A stretch of DNA of 60,863 nucleotides from Bacillota bacterium (GTDB taxonomy: Bacteria; Bacillota; Clostridia; Tissierellales; Peptoniphilaceae): assembly GCA_023443025.1 (NCBI GenBank), contig JAEZWM010000061.1, forward strand, positions 1 to 60,863, in the 5' to 3' direction. Positions 52,492 to 60,791 of the stretch are shown piece by piece. Under the pieces are notes generated by a model. The model saw nothing but the letters and a program-made list of their open reading frames with translations. It was not told the DNA's origin and made no database searches. Within the stretch, counting starts at the first letter, position 1. Each line of letters opens with the position of its first letter. Made by a program: the position numbers and the translations under genes.

Positions 52492-54927
52492 ATGACAGAA
52501 GAAAACGGACATATCGGTATATTAGATGTAGATATAGAAGAACAGATGAAAGACTCTTACCTCGACTATGCGATGAGCGTTATCGTAGCCAGAGCACTAC
52601 CCGATGTAAGAGACGGACTTAAACCGGTTCATAGAAGAATCATATATGGAATGCATAAACTTGGACTTACACCTGACAGAGCTTATAGAAAATCGGCAGC
52701 ACTTGTCGGGGATGTAATGGGAAAGTACCATCCGCATGGTGATATTGCAATATATGATGCAGTAGTAAGACTGGCACAGGACTTTAACACAAGATACCTT
52801 CTGGCAGACGGACAAGGAAACTTCGGTTCAGTAGATGGTGACGGTGCAGCGGCAATGCGTTACACCGAGATAAGGATGACCAGACTTACAACTGAACTAC
52901 TTAAAGATCTTGGAAAAGAAACAGTAGATTTTCAGCCTAACTACGACGAATCAGAAGAAGAGCCTGTAGTACTTCCATCCAGATTTCCAAATCTTTTGGT
53001 CAATGGATCAACAGGAATTGCCGTTGGTATGGCGACCAACATGGCTCCACATAATCTACATGAAGTAACAGATGCGATTACAGCATACCTAGATAACGAA
53101 AATATTGAACTCTCAGAACTTATGGAAATAGTAAAAGGGCCTGACTTCCCAACCGGAGCTTGGATTATGGGGCAGCAAGGCATTAAAGATGCTTACACAA
53201 CCGGTAGAGGAAAAGTAATCATCAGAGCCGTTGCAAAGATAGAAGAGATTAAAAATAAAGAGAGAATTATAGTCTCAGAAATCCCATACCAGGTAAATAA
53301 ATCCAACCTTATCATGAAAATTGCAGAACTGGTAAAAGATAAGAGGATAGAAGGAATTTCAGACCTAAGAGATGAGTCAGATAGAAGAGGTATGAGGATA
53401 GTTATAGAACTAAAGAGGGATGCAAATGCCAACGTAGTTCTAAATAATCTTTACAAATATACTCAGATGCAGGTTACATTTGGAATTATAAACCTAGCAC
53501 TGGTAAATGGTGAACCTAAAGTACTTAATCTAAAAGAACTTATAAGCCATTACACAGCTCATCAAATCGAGGTTGTAACCAGAAGAACGATATACGACTT
53601 AAAAAGAGCGGAAGCCAGAGCTCATATCATCGAAGGATTAAAGATTGCTATTGATAATATCGATGAAATTATTAAAATCATAAGATCAAATTACTCAGAT
53701 GCCGATATCAAAAAGATTTTCTTAGAGAGATTTGGACTTACAGATGTTCAATCTCAGGCAATTCTGGACATGCAGTTAAAGAGACTTTCAGGTCTGGAAA
53801 GAGAAAAACTGGATAACGAATATCAAGAGCTAATAAAAGAAATAGCAAGACTAAAAGAAATCCTGGACAATGATAGAATCCTAAGGGATTTAATCAAACA
53901 AGAATTAAGAGAAATTTCAGATAAGTTTGGAGATGAAAGAAGAACTGAACTCAAACCTGATGCAAGAGAGATAAACACTCTTGAACTTATAGAAAGAGAA
54001 GAAGTTCTAATCACACTTACTAACGAAGGCTACATTAAAAGACAGCCTGCTGACAATTATAAAGTTCAACAAAGAGGTGGTAAAGGTATAATAGGCCTTA
54101 CAACTAAAGAAGGCGACTTTGTAGAATCCATGTTTGTTACAACTACGCATGATACACTTCTTTTCTTTACAAATAAGGGTAAAGTATTTTCGCTTAAATC
54201 CTTTGAAATACCCGAAGGAAGAAGACAAGCAAAAGGTCAGGCCATCATCAATCTGCTTGAAATCTCTAAAGATGAGAAAGTCACAGCGGTCATACCACTT
54301 AGTGAAAAGAATGAGCTCGATGGATCATTAGTATTTGCAACTGCGAATGGTACCGTCAAGAAAACATCGCTTGATAACTTTAAAAATATCAGAAGAAGCG
54401 GAATTTGGGCTATCAGCCTTAGAGAGGATGACGAGCTAATCTCCGTAAGGCATACATCAGAAGAAGCAAAGATGATGCTGATTACTAAAAATGGTATGAG
54501 TATTAAGTTTGAACTTACAGATATTAGGCCAATGGGTAGAACTGCAGCCGGAGTAATAGGTATTAGACTAAATGAAGGTGATAGAGTCGTATCCATGGAA
54601 ATGGTAGACGAAAGTAAGTATCTACTCGTAATATCAGAGTATGGTTATGGTAAGAAAACCCTACTTGGAAGATACAAAGTTCAAAACCGTGGTGGAAAAG
54701 GTATTAAAACCTATAAGATAAATAAGAAAACAGGATCACTGGTAGCTGCTAAGATAGTTGATGCTGAGGATGAAATAATATGTGCATCGCTTCAAGGTGA
54801 CATAATTAGGCTTTCAGTTAAACAAATATCCACTCAGGGCAGAGATACTAGTGGTGTTAAACTAAAAGATATCAACAAAGAAACCGATAGAATTGTAGCT
54901 GTTGCAAAATATATCGAAGAAGAATAA
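52492..54927 (+). CDS. gyrA: DNA gyrase subunit A, with Ile at the quinolone-resistance Ser83 position
   Basis: An 811-residue gyrase subunit. The breakage-reunion domain has SYLDYAMSVIVARALPDVRD-type start, KYHPHGD and the catalytic tyrosine in AAMRYTEIRM; the C-terminal wrapping domain has six-blade repeats and the GyrA box (QQRGGKG), which identifies gyrase rather than topoisomerase IV. In the resistance-determining region the text is HPHGDIAIYDAVVR: Ile85 replaces the Ser/Thr equivalent to E. coli Ser83, while Asp89 (E. coli Asp87) is kept. Followed by rsbV after 17 nt. Confidence 0.97.
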   Translation: MTEENGHIGILDVDIEEQMKDSYLDYAMSVIVARALPDVRDGLKPVHRRIIYGMHKLGLTPDRAYRKSAALVGDVMGKYHPHGDIAIYDAVVRLAQDFNTRYLLADGQGNFGSVDGDGAAAMRYTEIRMTRLTTELLKDLGKETVDFQPNYDESEEEPVVLPSRFPNLLVNGSTGIAVGMATNMAPHNLHEVTDAITAYLDNENIELSELMEIVKGPDFPTGAWIMGQQGIKDAYTTGRGKVIIRAVAKIEEIKNKERIIVSEIPYQVNKSNLIMKIAELVKDKRIEGISDLRDESDRRGMRIVIELKRDANANVVLNNLYKYTQMQVTFGIINLALVNGEPKVLNLKELISHYTAHQIEVVTRRTIYDLKRAEARAHIIEGLKIAIDNIDEIIKIIRSNYSDADIKKIFLERFGLTDVQSQAILDMQLKRLSGLEREKLDNEYQELIKEIARLKEILDNDRILRDLIKQELREISDKFGDERRTELKPDAREINTLELIEREEVLITLTNEGYIKRQPADNYKVQQRGGKGIIGLTTKEGDFVESMFVTTTHDTLLFFTNKGKVFSLKSFEIPEGRRQAKGQAIINLLEISKDEKVTAVIPLSEKNELDGSLVFATANGTVKKTSLDNFKNIRRSGIWAISLREDDELISVRHTSEEAKMMLITKNGMSIKFELTDIRPMGRTAAGVIGIRLNEGDRVVSMEMVDESKYLLVISEYGYGKKTLLGRYKVQNRGGKGIKTYKINKKTGSLVAAKIVDAEDEIICASLQGDIIRLSVKQISTQGRDTSGVKLKDINKETDRIVAVAKYIEEE

Positions 54928-54944
54928 AAAGTAGGGAGGTACAA

Positions 54945-55256
54945 ATGGGCTTAGATATAAATATAAATTCAAATGAAAATGAGATTTTAGTCGCTTTAAA
55001 AGGTGATTTAGACATATATACGTCACCAGACTTTAGTAAAAACATATTAACAAAATTTGAAGAAGACAATAAAGATGTAGTAATCGATGCTGAAGCATTA
55101 GATTATATTGATTCAACGGGCTTAGGTGCATTTATAAGTGTCTATAAGTCTGTATCAGAAGCAGGTAAAGACTTAAAAATTACCAAAGTTAAATCAAATG
55201 TAAAAAAGATATTTGTAATTACTGAATTAGATAAATTATTTAGAATCGAGGAATAA
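54945..55256 (+). CDS. rsbV: Anti-sigma factor antagonist, STAS domain (RsbV-like)
   Basis: A 103-residue STAS-domain protein with the phosphorylatable serine in DYIDSTGLGAF (Ser57). When unphosphorylated it should bind the RsbW-like kinase and free the sigma factor. It could equally be called SpoIIAA-like. First gene of the cassette rsbV-rsbW-sigma; gap of 2 nt to the next gene. GGGAGG precedes the ATG. Confidence 0.9.
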   Translation: MGLDININSNENEILVALKGDLDIYTSPDFSKNILTKFEEDNKDVVIDAEALDYIDSTGLGAFISVYKSVSEAGKDLKITKVKSNVKKIFVITELDKLFRIEE

Positions 55257-55258
55257 TA

Positions 55259-55612
55259 ATGAAAAAAGAAGAACTAACACTTACAATTCCTGGAAAACCA
55301 CAATATATATCTACAGTAAGACTTACAACTTCTTCAATAGCAAGTAATATCTGTCCAAGTATAGACTGCATAGAGGATTTGAGAGTGGCAATTTCAGAGG
55401 CTTGCAACATTGCCATAAACGAAAAAGGAATAAAGATTGACTATGTATTAGATGGAAAATGTTTGGAGATAAAAGTATCAATACCGGACGGTGAAATCGA
55501 CTACAAAAGCGATCAAAATATGAACCTCGGAAAACAAATTCTAAGCACCTTGACAGATGAAGTAGAATTTACTAATGAATATATTCTGCTTAGAAAATTC
55601 AGTCAGGAGTAG
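55259..55612 (+). CDS. rsbW: Anti-sigma factor kinase (RsbW/SpoIIAB-like)
   Basis: A 117-residue GHKL ATPase-like protein, shorter than typical RsbW (about 145-160). The N box is visible as DLRVAISEACNIAINE; the later ATP-lid (GxGL-type) motif is reduced to IPDGEIDYKSDQNMNLGKQIL, so the lid is short. It should bind and inhibit the downstream sigma factor and phosphorylate RsbV. Gap of 4 nt to the sigma gene. Confidence 0.85.
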   Translation: MKKEELTLTIPGKPQYISTVRLTTSSIASNICPSIDCIEDLRVAISEACNIAINEKGIKIDYVLDGKCLEIKVSIPDGEIDYKSDQNMNLGKQILSTLTDEVEFTNEYILLRKFSQE

Positions 55613-55616
55613 ATAT

Positions 55617-56396
55617 ATGACCGAAAAGGGAAAAACTGGTAAAAAATCACTACCGGCAGCAGAAATTAAAAAAATGTTTCGTGAGTTTCAAAAAACAGGA
55701 GATTACAAACTCAGAGACAAACTTATAGAAGAACATCTATACATTGCTGACATACTGGCAAAAAAATATGTAAATAAAGGTATAGAATATGATGATTTAT
55801 ATCAAGTGGCCAGTATTGGTCTAATACTTGCAATCGATAGATACGATATTGACAAAGGCTACGAGTTTTCTAGTTATGCAACGCCAACCATAATAGGAGA
55901 AATAAAAAAATATTTCAGAGATAAAGGTTGGGTAATAAGAGTTCCAAGAAGAATCCAAGAGATGAGTAAAAGAGTAAACAATGCTAGGATATACCTAAGT
56001 CAAAACCTTCAGAAATCGCCAACAATTGGAGATATAGCTGAATATCTTGAAATCTCAGAAGAAGAAGTACTAGAAGCAATAGAAGGAAGCAGAGTATACT
56101 CACCACAATCATTAGATGCATCATTTGAAATCTCAAACGACGAAAGAGAAGTAAATCTATCAGACCTTATAGGAGAAGAAGACAAACACTTCGAACAAAT
56201 AGAGTTTGCAGACTTCGTTAAAAGAACCATGGTAAAACTAAATGATGTAGAAAAAGAAATCCTAATCGATAGATACTTCGAAAAGAAAACACAAGTCTCC
56301 ATAGCCAAAAAACTAGACATCTCACAGATGACGGTTTCAAGAATAGAGAAAAAGATCATCGAGAAGTTTAGAAAAGAAATGAATTTAAATAAATAA
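55617..56396 (+). CDS. sigB: SigB/SigF-family RNA polymerase sigma factor
   Basis: A 259-residue sigma factor with regions 2 (YDDLYQVASIGLILAIDRYD, FSSYATPTIIGEIKKYFRDKGW), 3 (RVPRRIQEMSKRVNNA) and 4 (EKEILIDRYFEKKTQVSIAKKLDISQMTVSRIEKKIIEKF). With rsbV and rsbW it forms a partner-switching cassette. It could be a SigB-type stress factor or a sporulation SigF/G; context with gyrA favours a general stress factor but does not prove it. Start at 55617 follows AGGAG. Confidence 0.9.
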   Translation: MTEKGKTGKKSLPAAEIKKMFREFQKTGDYKLRDKLIEEHLYIADILAKKYVNKGIEYDDLYQVASIGLILAIDRYDIDKGYEFSSYATPTIIGEIKKYFRDKGWVIRVPRRIQEMSKRVNNARIYLSQNLQKSPTIGDIAEYLEISEEEVLEAIEGSRVYSPQSLDASFEISNDEREVNLSDLIGEEDKHFEQIEFADFVKRTMVKLNDVEKEILIDRYFEKKTQVSIAKKLDISQMTVSRIEKKIIEKFRKEMNLNK

Positions 56397-56400
56397 AGTA

Positions 56401-56436
56401 AAAGCTGGATAATCAAAAAGATTGTCCAGCTTTTTT
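56401..56436 (+). terminator. Terminator of the gyr-sigB operon
   Basis: AAAGCTGGA(T)AATC / GATT(G)TCCAGCTTT with an AAAAA loop and six following Ts, 5 nt after the sigma stop codon. Confidence 0.88.
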
Positions 56437-56443
56437 ATGATAT

Positions 56444-56712
56444 TTCCAATTACCTTAGATACAACGTAGGTGAGAACTCAGATTCTCCTTTCAATAAATC
56501 ACCTAAACCATGCACATTCTATCGAAGTAATGCCTATCTTATATTATTCTAATTGATTTTATATCTTATGTCTTATACGTAGCGGAAGTGCCCTCACTTC
56601 CAATTACTTTAGCTACAAATCAAACTATAGCATATGAGTTAAAGAATGTCTGAGTTAGAAGATGTAGCGGCGATTCCCACATCGCCATTTACCTTTGCCA
56701 TATACTAAACCA
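56444..56712. repeat. Diverged hairpin repeats downstream of sigB
   Basis: Three related units. Unit A: box CCAATTACCTTAGATACAA (56446-56464) plus a hairpin at 56467-56505. Unit B (56579-56616): GTAGC, an inner hairpin GGAAGTG/CACTTCC, spacer, GCTAC. Unit C (56664-56701): GTAGC, inner hairpin GGCGAT/ATCGCC, spacer, TTTGCC. B and C share GTAGCGG before, and a TTAC(C/T)TT(A/T)GC box after, the inner hairpin, with CAAATCAAAC further on. Inner stems differ but stay self-complementary, suggesting structure is conserved. Confidence 0.55.
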
Positions 56713-56981
56713 AATCAAACGAATTAAACCTAGAATATATTTAATAATGGATAAAAACTAAAAAGACAAGGGTAGTTAAATGATTCGAAGCTTTTATGCT
56801 TCTCTCATTAACAGGAGAAGTGGAATTCTCTCCTACACTTTTTATGAAAAACTTAAAAAATTGAATGGAACAGAGAGCAGTTCCTCTACGAAAAAGCGAA
56901 CATATTTAGATTTATTACTTAAAAACCGATCCTGAATAACCTCTAAAACACATACTACCTTACTAAACTGTAACTTGTATA

Positions 56982-57008
56982 TTGACAGCTTTTGTACTAC
57001 TATATAAT
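56982..57008 (+). promoter_or_regulatory. Candidate promoter of the lipoprotein gene at 57139
   Basis: TTGACA and TATAAT, both exact, with a short 15-nt spacer; the 130-nt leader to the ATG is otherwise featureless. Confidence 0.5.
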
Positions 57009-57138
57009 TAAGATAAAAGCATAGATAATAGAGAAGCAAATATAAAAAAGAGAAAATAATTTATCTCTATTAGTCAAAAATATAACAATTAATAGCGTTT
57101 GGAACTTCTATTATAGCTTTTATCCAAAGGGGGAAATC

Positions 57139-58116
57139 ATGAAAAAAATTGTTTTGTTAGTAGCAATAGTCCTAACACTAGTAGCATGCAAGGGACCGAT
57201 GAGTATGGTGAACTTGGGTTCTAAAACGGAAAATAGTGGATTAGATGCTAAAGTAAAAAGTAAAGAACTTGTGATGAAGCTTAAAGAGTTTAAGATTGAA
57301 AACATCACTGAAAACTTAGAGATGGAAGCTGCATATTATGAAGGAGATAACCAAGAATACGGCAAGAGATATGTATTCGATAATGGTGCAGAGGCTTATG
57401 TTGGAGACGGAATGCTTACTTATTACGGTGCAAATGCAAAATATCCTGTTTATTATTTAAACTCGTTAATAGAGTATACTTCAGATGTTGATGAAGAGGG
57501 TCTTAAGATTTGTAATGACTATTTTAATAAAATCGGAGTTTCAAATATGAAACTGGTGGGCACAAACACTGCAGATGTAGATACCATAATAGACAGAATA
57601 AATAATGGTGAAGATATTATGATAGGTAAGGATGGAAGTGAAGAAAATTTAAGGGAAAAACTGATGGATATCGTGATATATAAATTTGTTAAATCCCTTG
57701 ATAGTTTAAATATAGTCGCTGAAGGAGTCGTTCTGGAAAATGAAAAAACACTCTCAGGGTCTGAAGCATATATTATCATGCATGGAGATTCTATAATCTA
57801 TGCAGGTATGGAATATGTACCTGAAGACATAATAAAGAGTAGTGATACTAATATTATTTCCGAAGAAAAAGCTAGGGAAATCTTATCAGCAGAATATTCA
57901 AAAACCAAGGAAAACAGCGAATTAAAAGTAGAAGATACAGAGCTGGTACTAATAACAAAACCGGAAAAACTTATTAAACACTTAAGAAAAGTAAATATAG
58001 AGTACTCACCGGCATATAAATTCATAATAGATGACAGTTATGAAAAAGGTGGAGAAGTGTACAAATATTCTAAAACCATTTACCTAGATGCTGTAAATGG
58101 AAGTGTAATAAATTAA
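57139..58116 (+). CDS. Hypothetical lipoprotein (325 aa)
   Basis: I do not recognise this family. The signal peptide ends in the lipobox TLVAC (Cys17). The mature part is mixed alpha/beta with EMEAAYYEGDNQEYGKRYVF, YVGDGMLTYYGAN, CNDYFNKIGVSNMKLV and a C-terminal half (IISEEKAREILSAEYS, VNIEYSPAYKFIIDD, YLDAVNGSVIN) that resembles YycI/PepSY-like two-domain folds with the final 'DAVNGSVIN' strand. It is a single-gene unit with a GGGGGAAA site and its own terminator. Confidence 0.75.
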   Translation: MKKIVLLVAIVLTLVACKGPMSMVNLGSKTENSGLDAKVKSKELVMKLKEFKIENITENLEMEAAYYEGDNQEYGKRYVFDNGAEAYVGDGMLTYYGANAKYPVYYLNSLIEYTSDVDEEGLKICNDYFNKIGVSNMKLVGTNTADVDTIIDRINNGEDIMIGKDGSEENLREKLMDIVIYKFVKSLDSLNIVAEGVVLENEKTLSGSEAYIIMHGDSIIYAGMEYVPEDIIKSSDTNIISEEKAREILSAEYSKTKENSELKVEDTELVLITKPEKLIKHLRKVNIEYSPAYKFIIDDSYEKGGEVYKYSKTIYLDAVNGSVIN

Positions 58117-58130
58117 AAAATACATTGAGT

Positions 58131-58163
58131 AAAACCCGAGTTGGAAATCAACTCGGGTTTCTT
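58131..58163 (+). terminator. Terminator after the 325-aa lipoprotein gene
   Basis: AAACCCGAGTTG / CAACTCGGGTTT, 12-bp perfect stem, 5-nt loop; a short T-rich tail follows. Confidence 0.82.
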
Positions 58164-58176
58164 AATGGAAAAAATA

Positions 58177-58222
58177 AAAATGTCCCTTTTTTTATTCTGA
58201 GCAGTTAAATATATGAAGAGGT
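58177..58222 (+). repeat. Direct repeat copy 1, upstream of the second sigma gene
   Basis: AAAATGTCCCTTTTT, then ATTCT, CAG, TA-rich and GAAGAGG. The same arrangement recurs at 59787-59831 after the sigma/anti-sigma pair, with a 2-nt indel in the T run. Possibly an autoregulated promoter element. Confidence 0.55.
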
Positions 58223-58352
58223 AAATAAATAAATCTAATAAATACAATTATAAGATAAGAAAACTAAATAAAAACGCGTAATTCTTGCAACTTGTACTAA
58301 TATAAATTACCATAGAGGTATGGTTACAAATTAGAATACAAGGAGCAGGATT

Positions 58353-58889
58353 ATGTTTCCGATAATTTTCTTTACATTAATAGATGAACATAAAAAATGG
58401 ATAAAAAAGATTTTTGATGATCATCACATAGGGTTCGTTCGAATTGCAAAAGGTATAGTACTTACAGATGAAGCAGCAGAAGACGTTGTCTCTGCTTCAT
58501 ATATAAAGATTATAGAATATATTGATAGAATAACTCAGCTAGATGAAAACAAGCAAGTAGCATACTGCGTGACAATCGTTAAAAACAATGCTTATGACTA
58601 CTATAACAAAGAAAAAAGAGAAACCCCTACAGAACTGGTGGATATCTTTGGAACTGAAGACTCGGCTGACAGTGGGTTGATTTTTGATGAGTTAATAGTT
58701 TCGTTAAAAAAGTACATTAACAATCTAACAGAAGAAGAGAAACATTTTATCTACTACAGATTTAATAGCGAACTAAAATACTCTGAAATTGCAAAGCTAT
58801 TTGGAATAAGTGAAGATGCAGCGAAAAAAAGAGGACAAAGGCTGGTTAAGAAGATTAAAGAGGCGTTAAAAGAGGAGGAATTAATATGA
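58353..58889 (+). CDS. Sigma-70-family (ECF-like) sigma factor
   Basis: A 178-residue factor with region 2 (GFVRIAKGIVLTDEAAEDVVSASYIKIIEYI, VTIVKNNAYDYYNKEKRE) and region 4 (NNLTEEEKHFIYYRFNSELKYSEIAKLFGISEDAAKKRGQRLVKKIKEAL). It overlaps its anti-sigma gene by 4 nt (ATGA). AAGGAG precedes the ATG. Related in layout to the sigma factor at 26538-27077 but only modestly similar in sequence. Confidence 0.88.
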   Translation: MFPIIFFTLIDEHKKWIKKIFDDHHIGFVRIAKGIVLTDEAAEDVVSASYIKIIEYIDRITQLDENKQVAYCVTIVKNNAYDYYNKEKRETPTELVDIFGTEDSADSGLIFDELIVSLKKYINNLTEEEKHFIYYRFNSELKYSEIAKLFGISEDAAKKRGQRLVKKIKEALKEEELI

Positions 58890-59788
58890 AAAAAAATAAT
58901 AATTACAATAATCCTCTAAGTAGTGCTTCTAGAGAATACTTCCAAGAGGAGTATAAAATTCCACTAGATCAGTTAGAAAGAACGGAACTCGAGGAACAAA
59001 AGATAACAGAGCTTGTAGAACTTATTAAAGCCCTTCCCATCACTGAACAAAACATTATTCTAGGACGATACGGATTTGACTTTAGTCCGGAAGATGTGAA
59101 CATCATGTACGGTGTAGAGGATTCTAAAACAGAGCTTAGAAGAATTCACTCATTTCTTTCCATTAGGCTTGAGCTAAAAGACTCTATAATCTCAGATACT
59201 TCATTAAGTGCAGCGGCACAGAAAATAATAGAAGCTGAAACACTTGAAGCTGCCTATATGCCGGAAGAAACCATAAAGAAGAAAAAAAGAAAATTCAAAA
59301 TACCAAAAACTGCGGTTATCATCCTAATATCAGCGGCAATTACATTTTCAACAGCACTTATAACCAGTGCAAATTTCAGAGAAATGCTATTTAGAATTTT
59401 ACTTGTGGATCATAAGGAGTACAGTCACGTTAGAGTTGAAAGCACAGAAGAGGAAACACAGGAAGTAGATGTAAATTCATTAAAAGTTGGATATGTTCCT
59501 GAACGATTTGTACTGGAAAAAATTGAAGATGTAGGATTTTTGAAAGATTATGTTTATTTATATAATGAAGAATATCTATCTATAACAATAAGTTCTTTTG
59601 ATACAGACTTTTTTATAGATACAGAAGATGCAGATGTCCAAGAGATAGAGTATGGCGATGGCGAAGCATACATGATAGAAAAAGAAGGTCATTTAATATT
59701 ATTTTATGTTAAAGACAATATGGCAATTAGAGTAATGGGAAGACTTAGTGAAGAAGAAATATTTAAAATTGCTGATAATATAAAATAA
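58886..59788 (+). CDS. Membrane anti-sigma factor with sigma4-like N-terminus and DUF4367-like domain
   Basis: A 300-residue single-pass protein. Residues 41-96 read like sigma region 4 (LPITEQNIILGRYGFDFSPE, then MYGVEDSKTELRRIHSFL). A membrane helix follows at about 143-161 after a KKKKRK stop-transfer. The outer domain (about 200-300) is DUF4367-like, with VGYVPERFVLEKI and the ending RLSEEEIFKIADNIK. It should hold the upstream sigma factor at the membrane; the sigma4-like part could be a decoy. No zinc finger. Confidence 0.78.
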   Translation: MKKNNNYNNPLSSASREYFQEEYKIPLDQLERTELEEQKITELVELIKALPITEQNIILGRYGFDFSPEDVNIMYGVEDSKTELRRIHSFLSIRLELKDSIISDTSLSAAAQKIIEAETLEAAYMPEETIKKKKRKFKIPKTAVIILISAAITFSTALITSANFREMLFRILLVDHKEYSHVRVESTEEETQEVDVNSLKVGYVPERFVLEKIEDVGFLKDYVYLYNEEYLSITISSFDTDFFIDTEDADVQEIEYGDGEAYMIEKEGHLILFYVKDNMAIRVMGRLSEEEIFKIADNIK

Positions 59789-59831
59789 AATGTCCCTTTT
59801 TCATTCTCGACAGGTATATAGTTAGAAAGAC
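59787..59831 (+). repeat. Direct repeat copy 2, downstream of the anti-sigma gene
   Basis: AAAATGTCCCTTTTTCATTCT followed by CAG and TA-rich sequence, matching copy 1 at 58177-58222. It starts within the anti-sigma stop codon and lies about 190 nt before the next gene, similar to the 170 nt between copy 1 and the sigma gene. Confidence 0.55.
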
Positions 59832-59981
59832 GATTAAAATAACATCACAAAATAGAAAGAAATAGAAGTTAGATATAATGGTTTAAAAAATGGCAAAATA
59901 AGATAATAGTAATAAATGAGACTGTAATATATGTAGTTGTAAAACTGGAAAAGCACAGAAACTCTAGAAAGGATATAAACA

Positions 59982-60350
59982 ATGTTTAAACTCCAAAATA
60001 TTCTTAAAAACAAGATGCTAGCTAAAATAATAAAAAATACAGGCATAATTTTTATTGTTATATGGGTTATAAATACGATGTTTTTCTATGGAGAATTCTT
60101 GTATAAGACACCTTTAAGCAACAATTTTATACGTTTGTTAATTAATGGTTTAACTATTTACTCAATTTATAAGTTAGATTTTAGAAAATGGAGTAAAGGT
60201 AAACAAATTATTATTATAATTATTTATACTTGTTTGTTAATAGTTAGCTGGAAAGTAGCTGAATACCATAGAACTGAAGAGTATAAGAATATGGAAAACT
60301 TAGAGAAAAGATCAGAGAATAAACTAACCATATATAATAAAACTGGATAG
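59982..60350 (+). CDS. Hypothetical membrane protein (122 aa)
   Basis: I do not recognise this protein. It has an N-terminal basic stretch, three hydrophobic segments (about 18-38, 47-65 and 74-92) and a polar charged C-terminal tail. AAAGGA precedes the ATG at a slightly long distance. The preceding direct repeat suggests it could be a target of the adjacent sigma factor; this is inference. Confidence 0.55.
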   Translation: MFKLQNILKNKMLAKIIKNTGIIFIVIWVINTMFFYGEFLYKTPLSNNFIRLLINGLTIYSIYKLDFRKWSKGKQIIIIIIYTCLLIVSWKVAEYHRTEEYKNMENLEKRSENKLTIYNKTG

Positions 60351-60403
60351 GTTATACTATTAAGAGGTTTAAATTATTACAATAAAAATCGCAATTTAAA
60401 CTT

Positions 60404-60727
60404 TAATTATCGAAGATTACGATTATCATATTAGTTTTATTTAGCATATTAGATATAAATAGGTTATTAAAAAAATATATTATTAATAATAGCGCTATTA
60501 ATATTTATAAAACTTGGGGTGACATTAATAATAGATACACTTTGAAGAAAACAAAAGTCTATGGACTTAATAATCTAAAGTAGGAATCTAAATGAAAAGT
60601 AAAAAACAATATTATGTATAGTGAAGGAAATTATTGGGGATATCTATATTATGTATCACATTATTTTTCTAATGGTCAAGTTATAGCAACTTATCAGGGC
60701 ATATTATGTCTTGGAACTCATCCATAA
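60404..60727 (+). pseudogene. Possible remnant of a small secreted peptide gene
   Basis: Frame 60407-60583 reads a hydrophobic signal-like segment (KITIIILVLFSILDIN) then IYKTWGDINNRYTLKKTKVYG without any start codon. A second piece at 60614-60727 reads MYSEGNYWGYLYYVSHYF and ends CLGTHP. Together they look like a decayed gene for an aromatic-rich secreted peptide, next to a probable exporter gene. It could also be chance in AT-rich DNA. Nothing else is seen in 60351-60791. Confidence 0.3.
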
Positions 60728-60791
60728 GTTACTTATAGAACAGTAGATTTTATCTGCTGTTCTATATCAGTTTTATAATAAAGGTGGTATT

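Larger units (their letters stand above)
56397..57138. other. 0.74-kb gene-free region
   Basis: Holds the sigB terminator, the hairpin repeats, two further inverted repeats (GAAGC/GCTTC at 56787-56802 and AGGAGAA/TTCTCTCCT at 56813-56834) and the promoter of the lipoprotein gene. No ORF with a ribosome site is seen. Confidence 0.7.

Noticed and set aside
54945..56396. Reading the cassette as spoIIAA-spoIIAB-sigF, which would imply sporulation
   Set aside because: Sequence similarity does not separate RsbVW/SigB from SpoIIA in this length range, and no other sporulation gene is in the window, so sporulation is not claimed.
56842..57039. 65-codon minus-strand ORF in the gap before the lipoprotein gene
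   Set aside because: No ribosome site, unusual aromatic-rich composition, and it overlaps a plus-strand promoter with exact hexamers.
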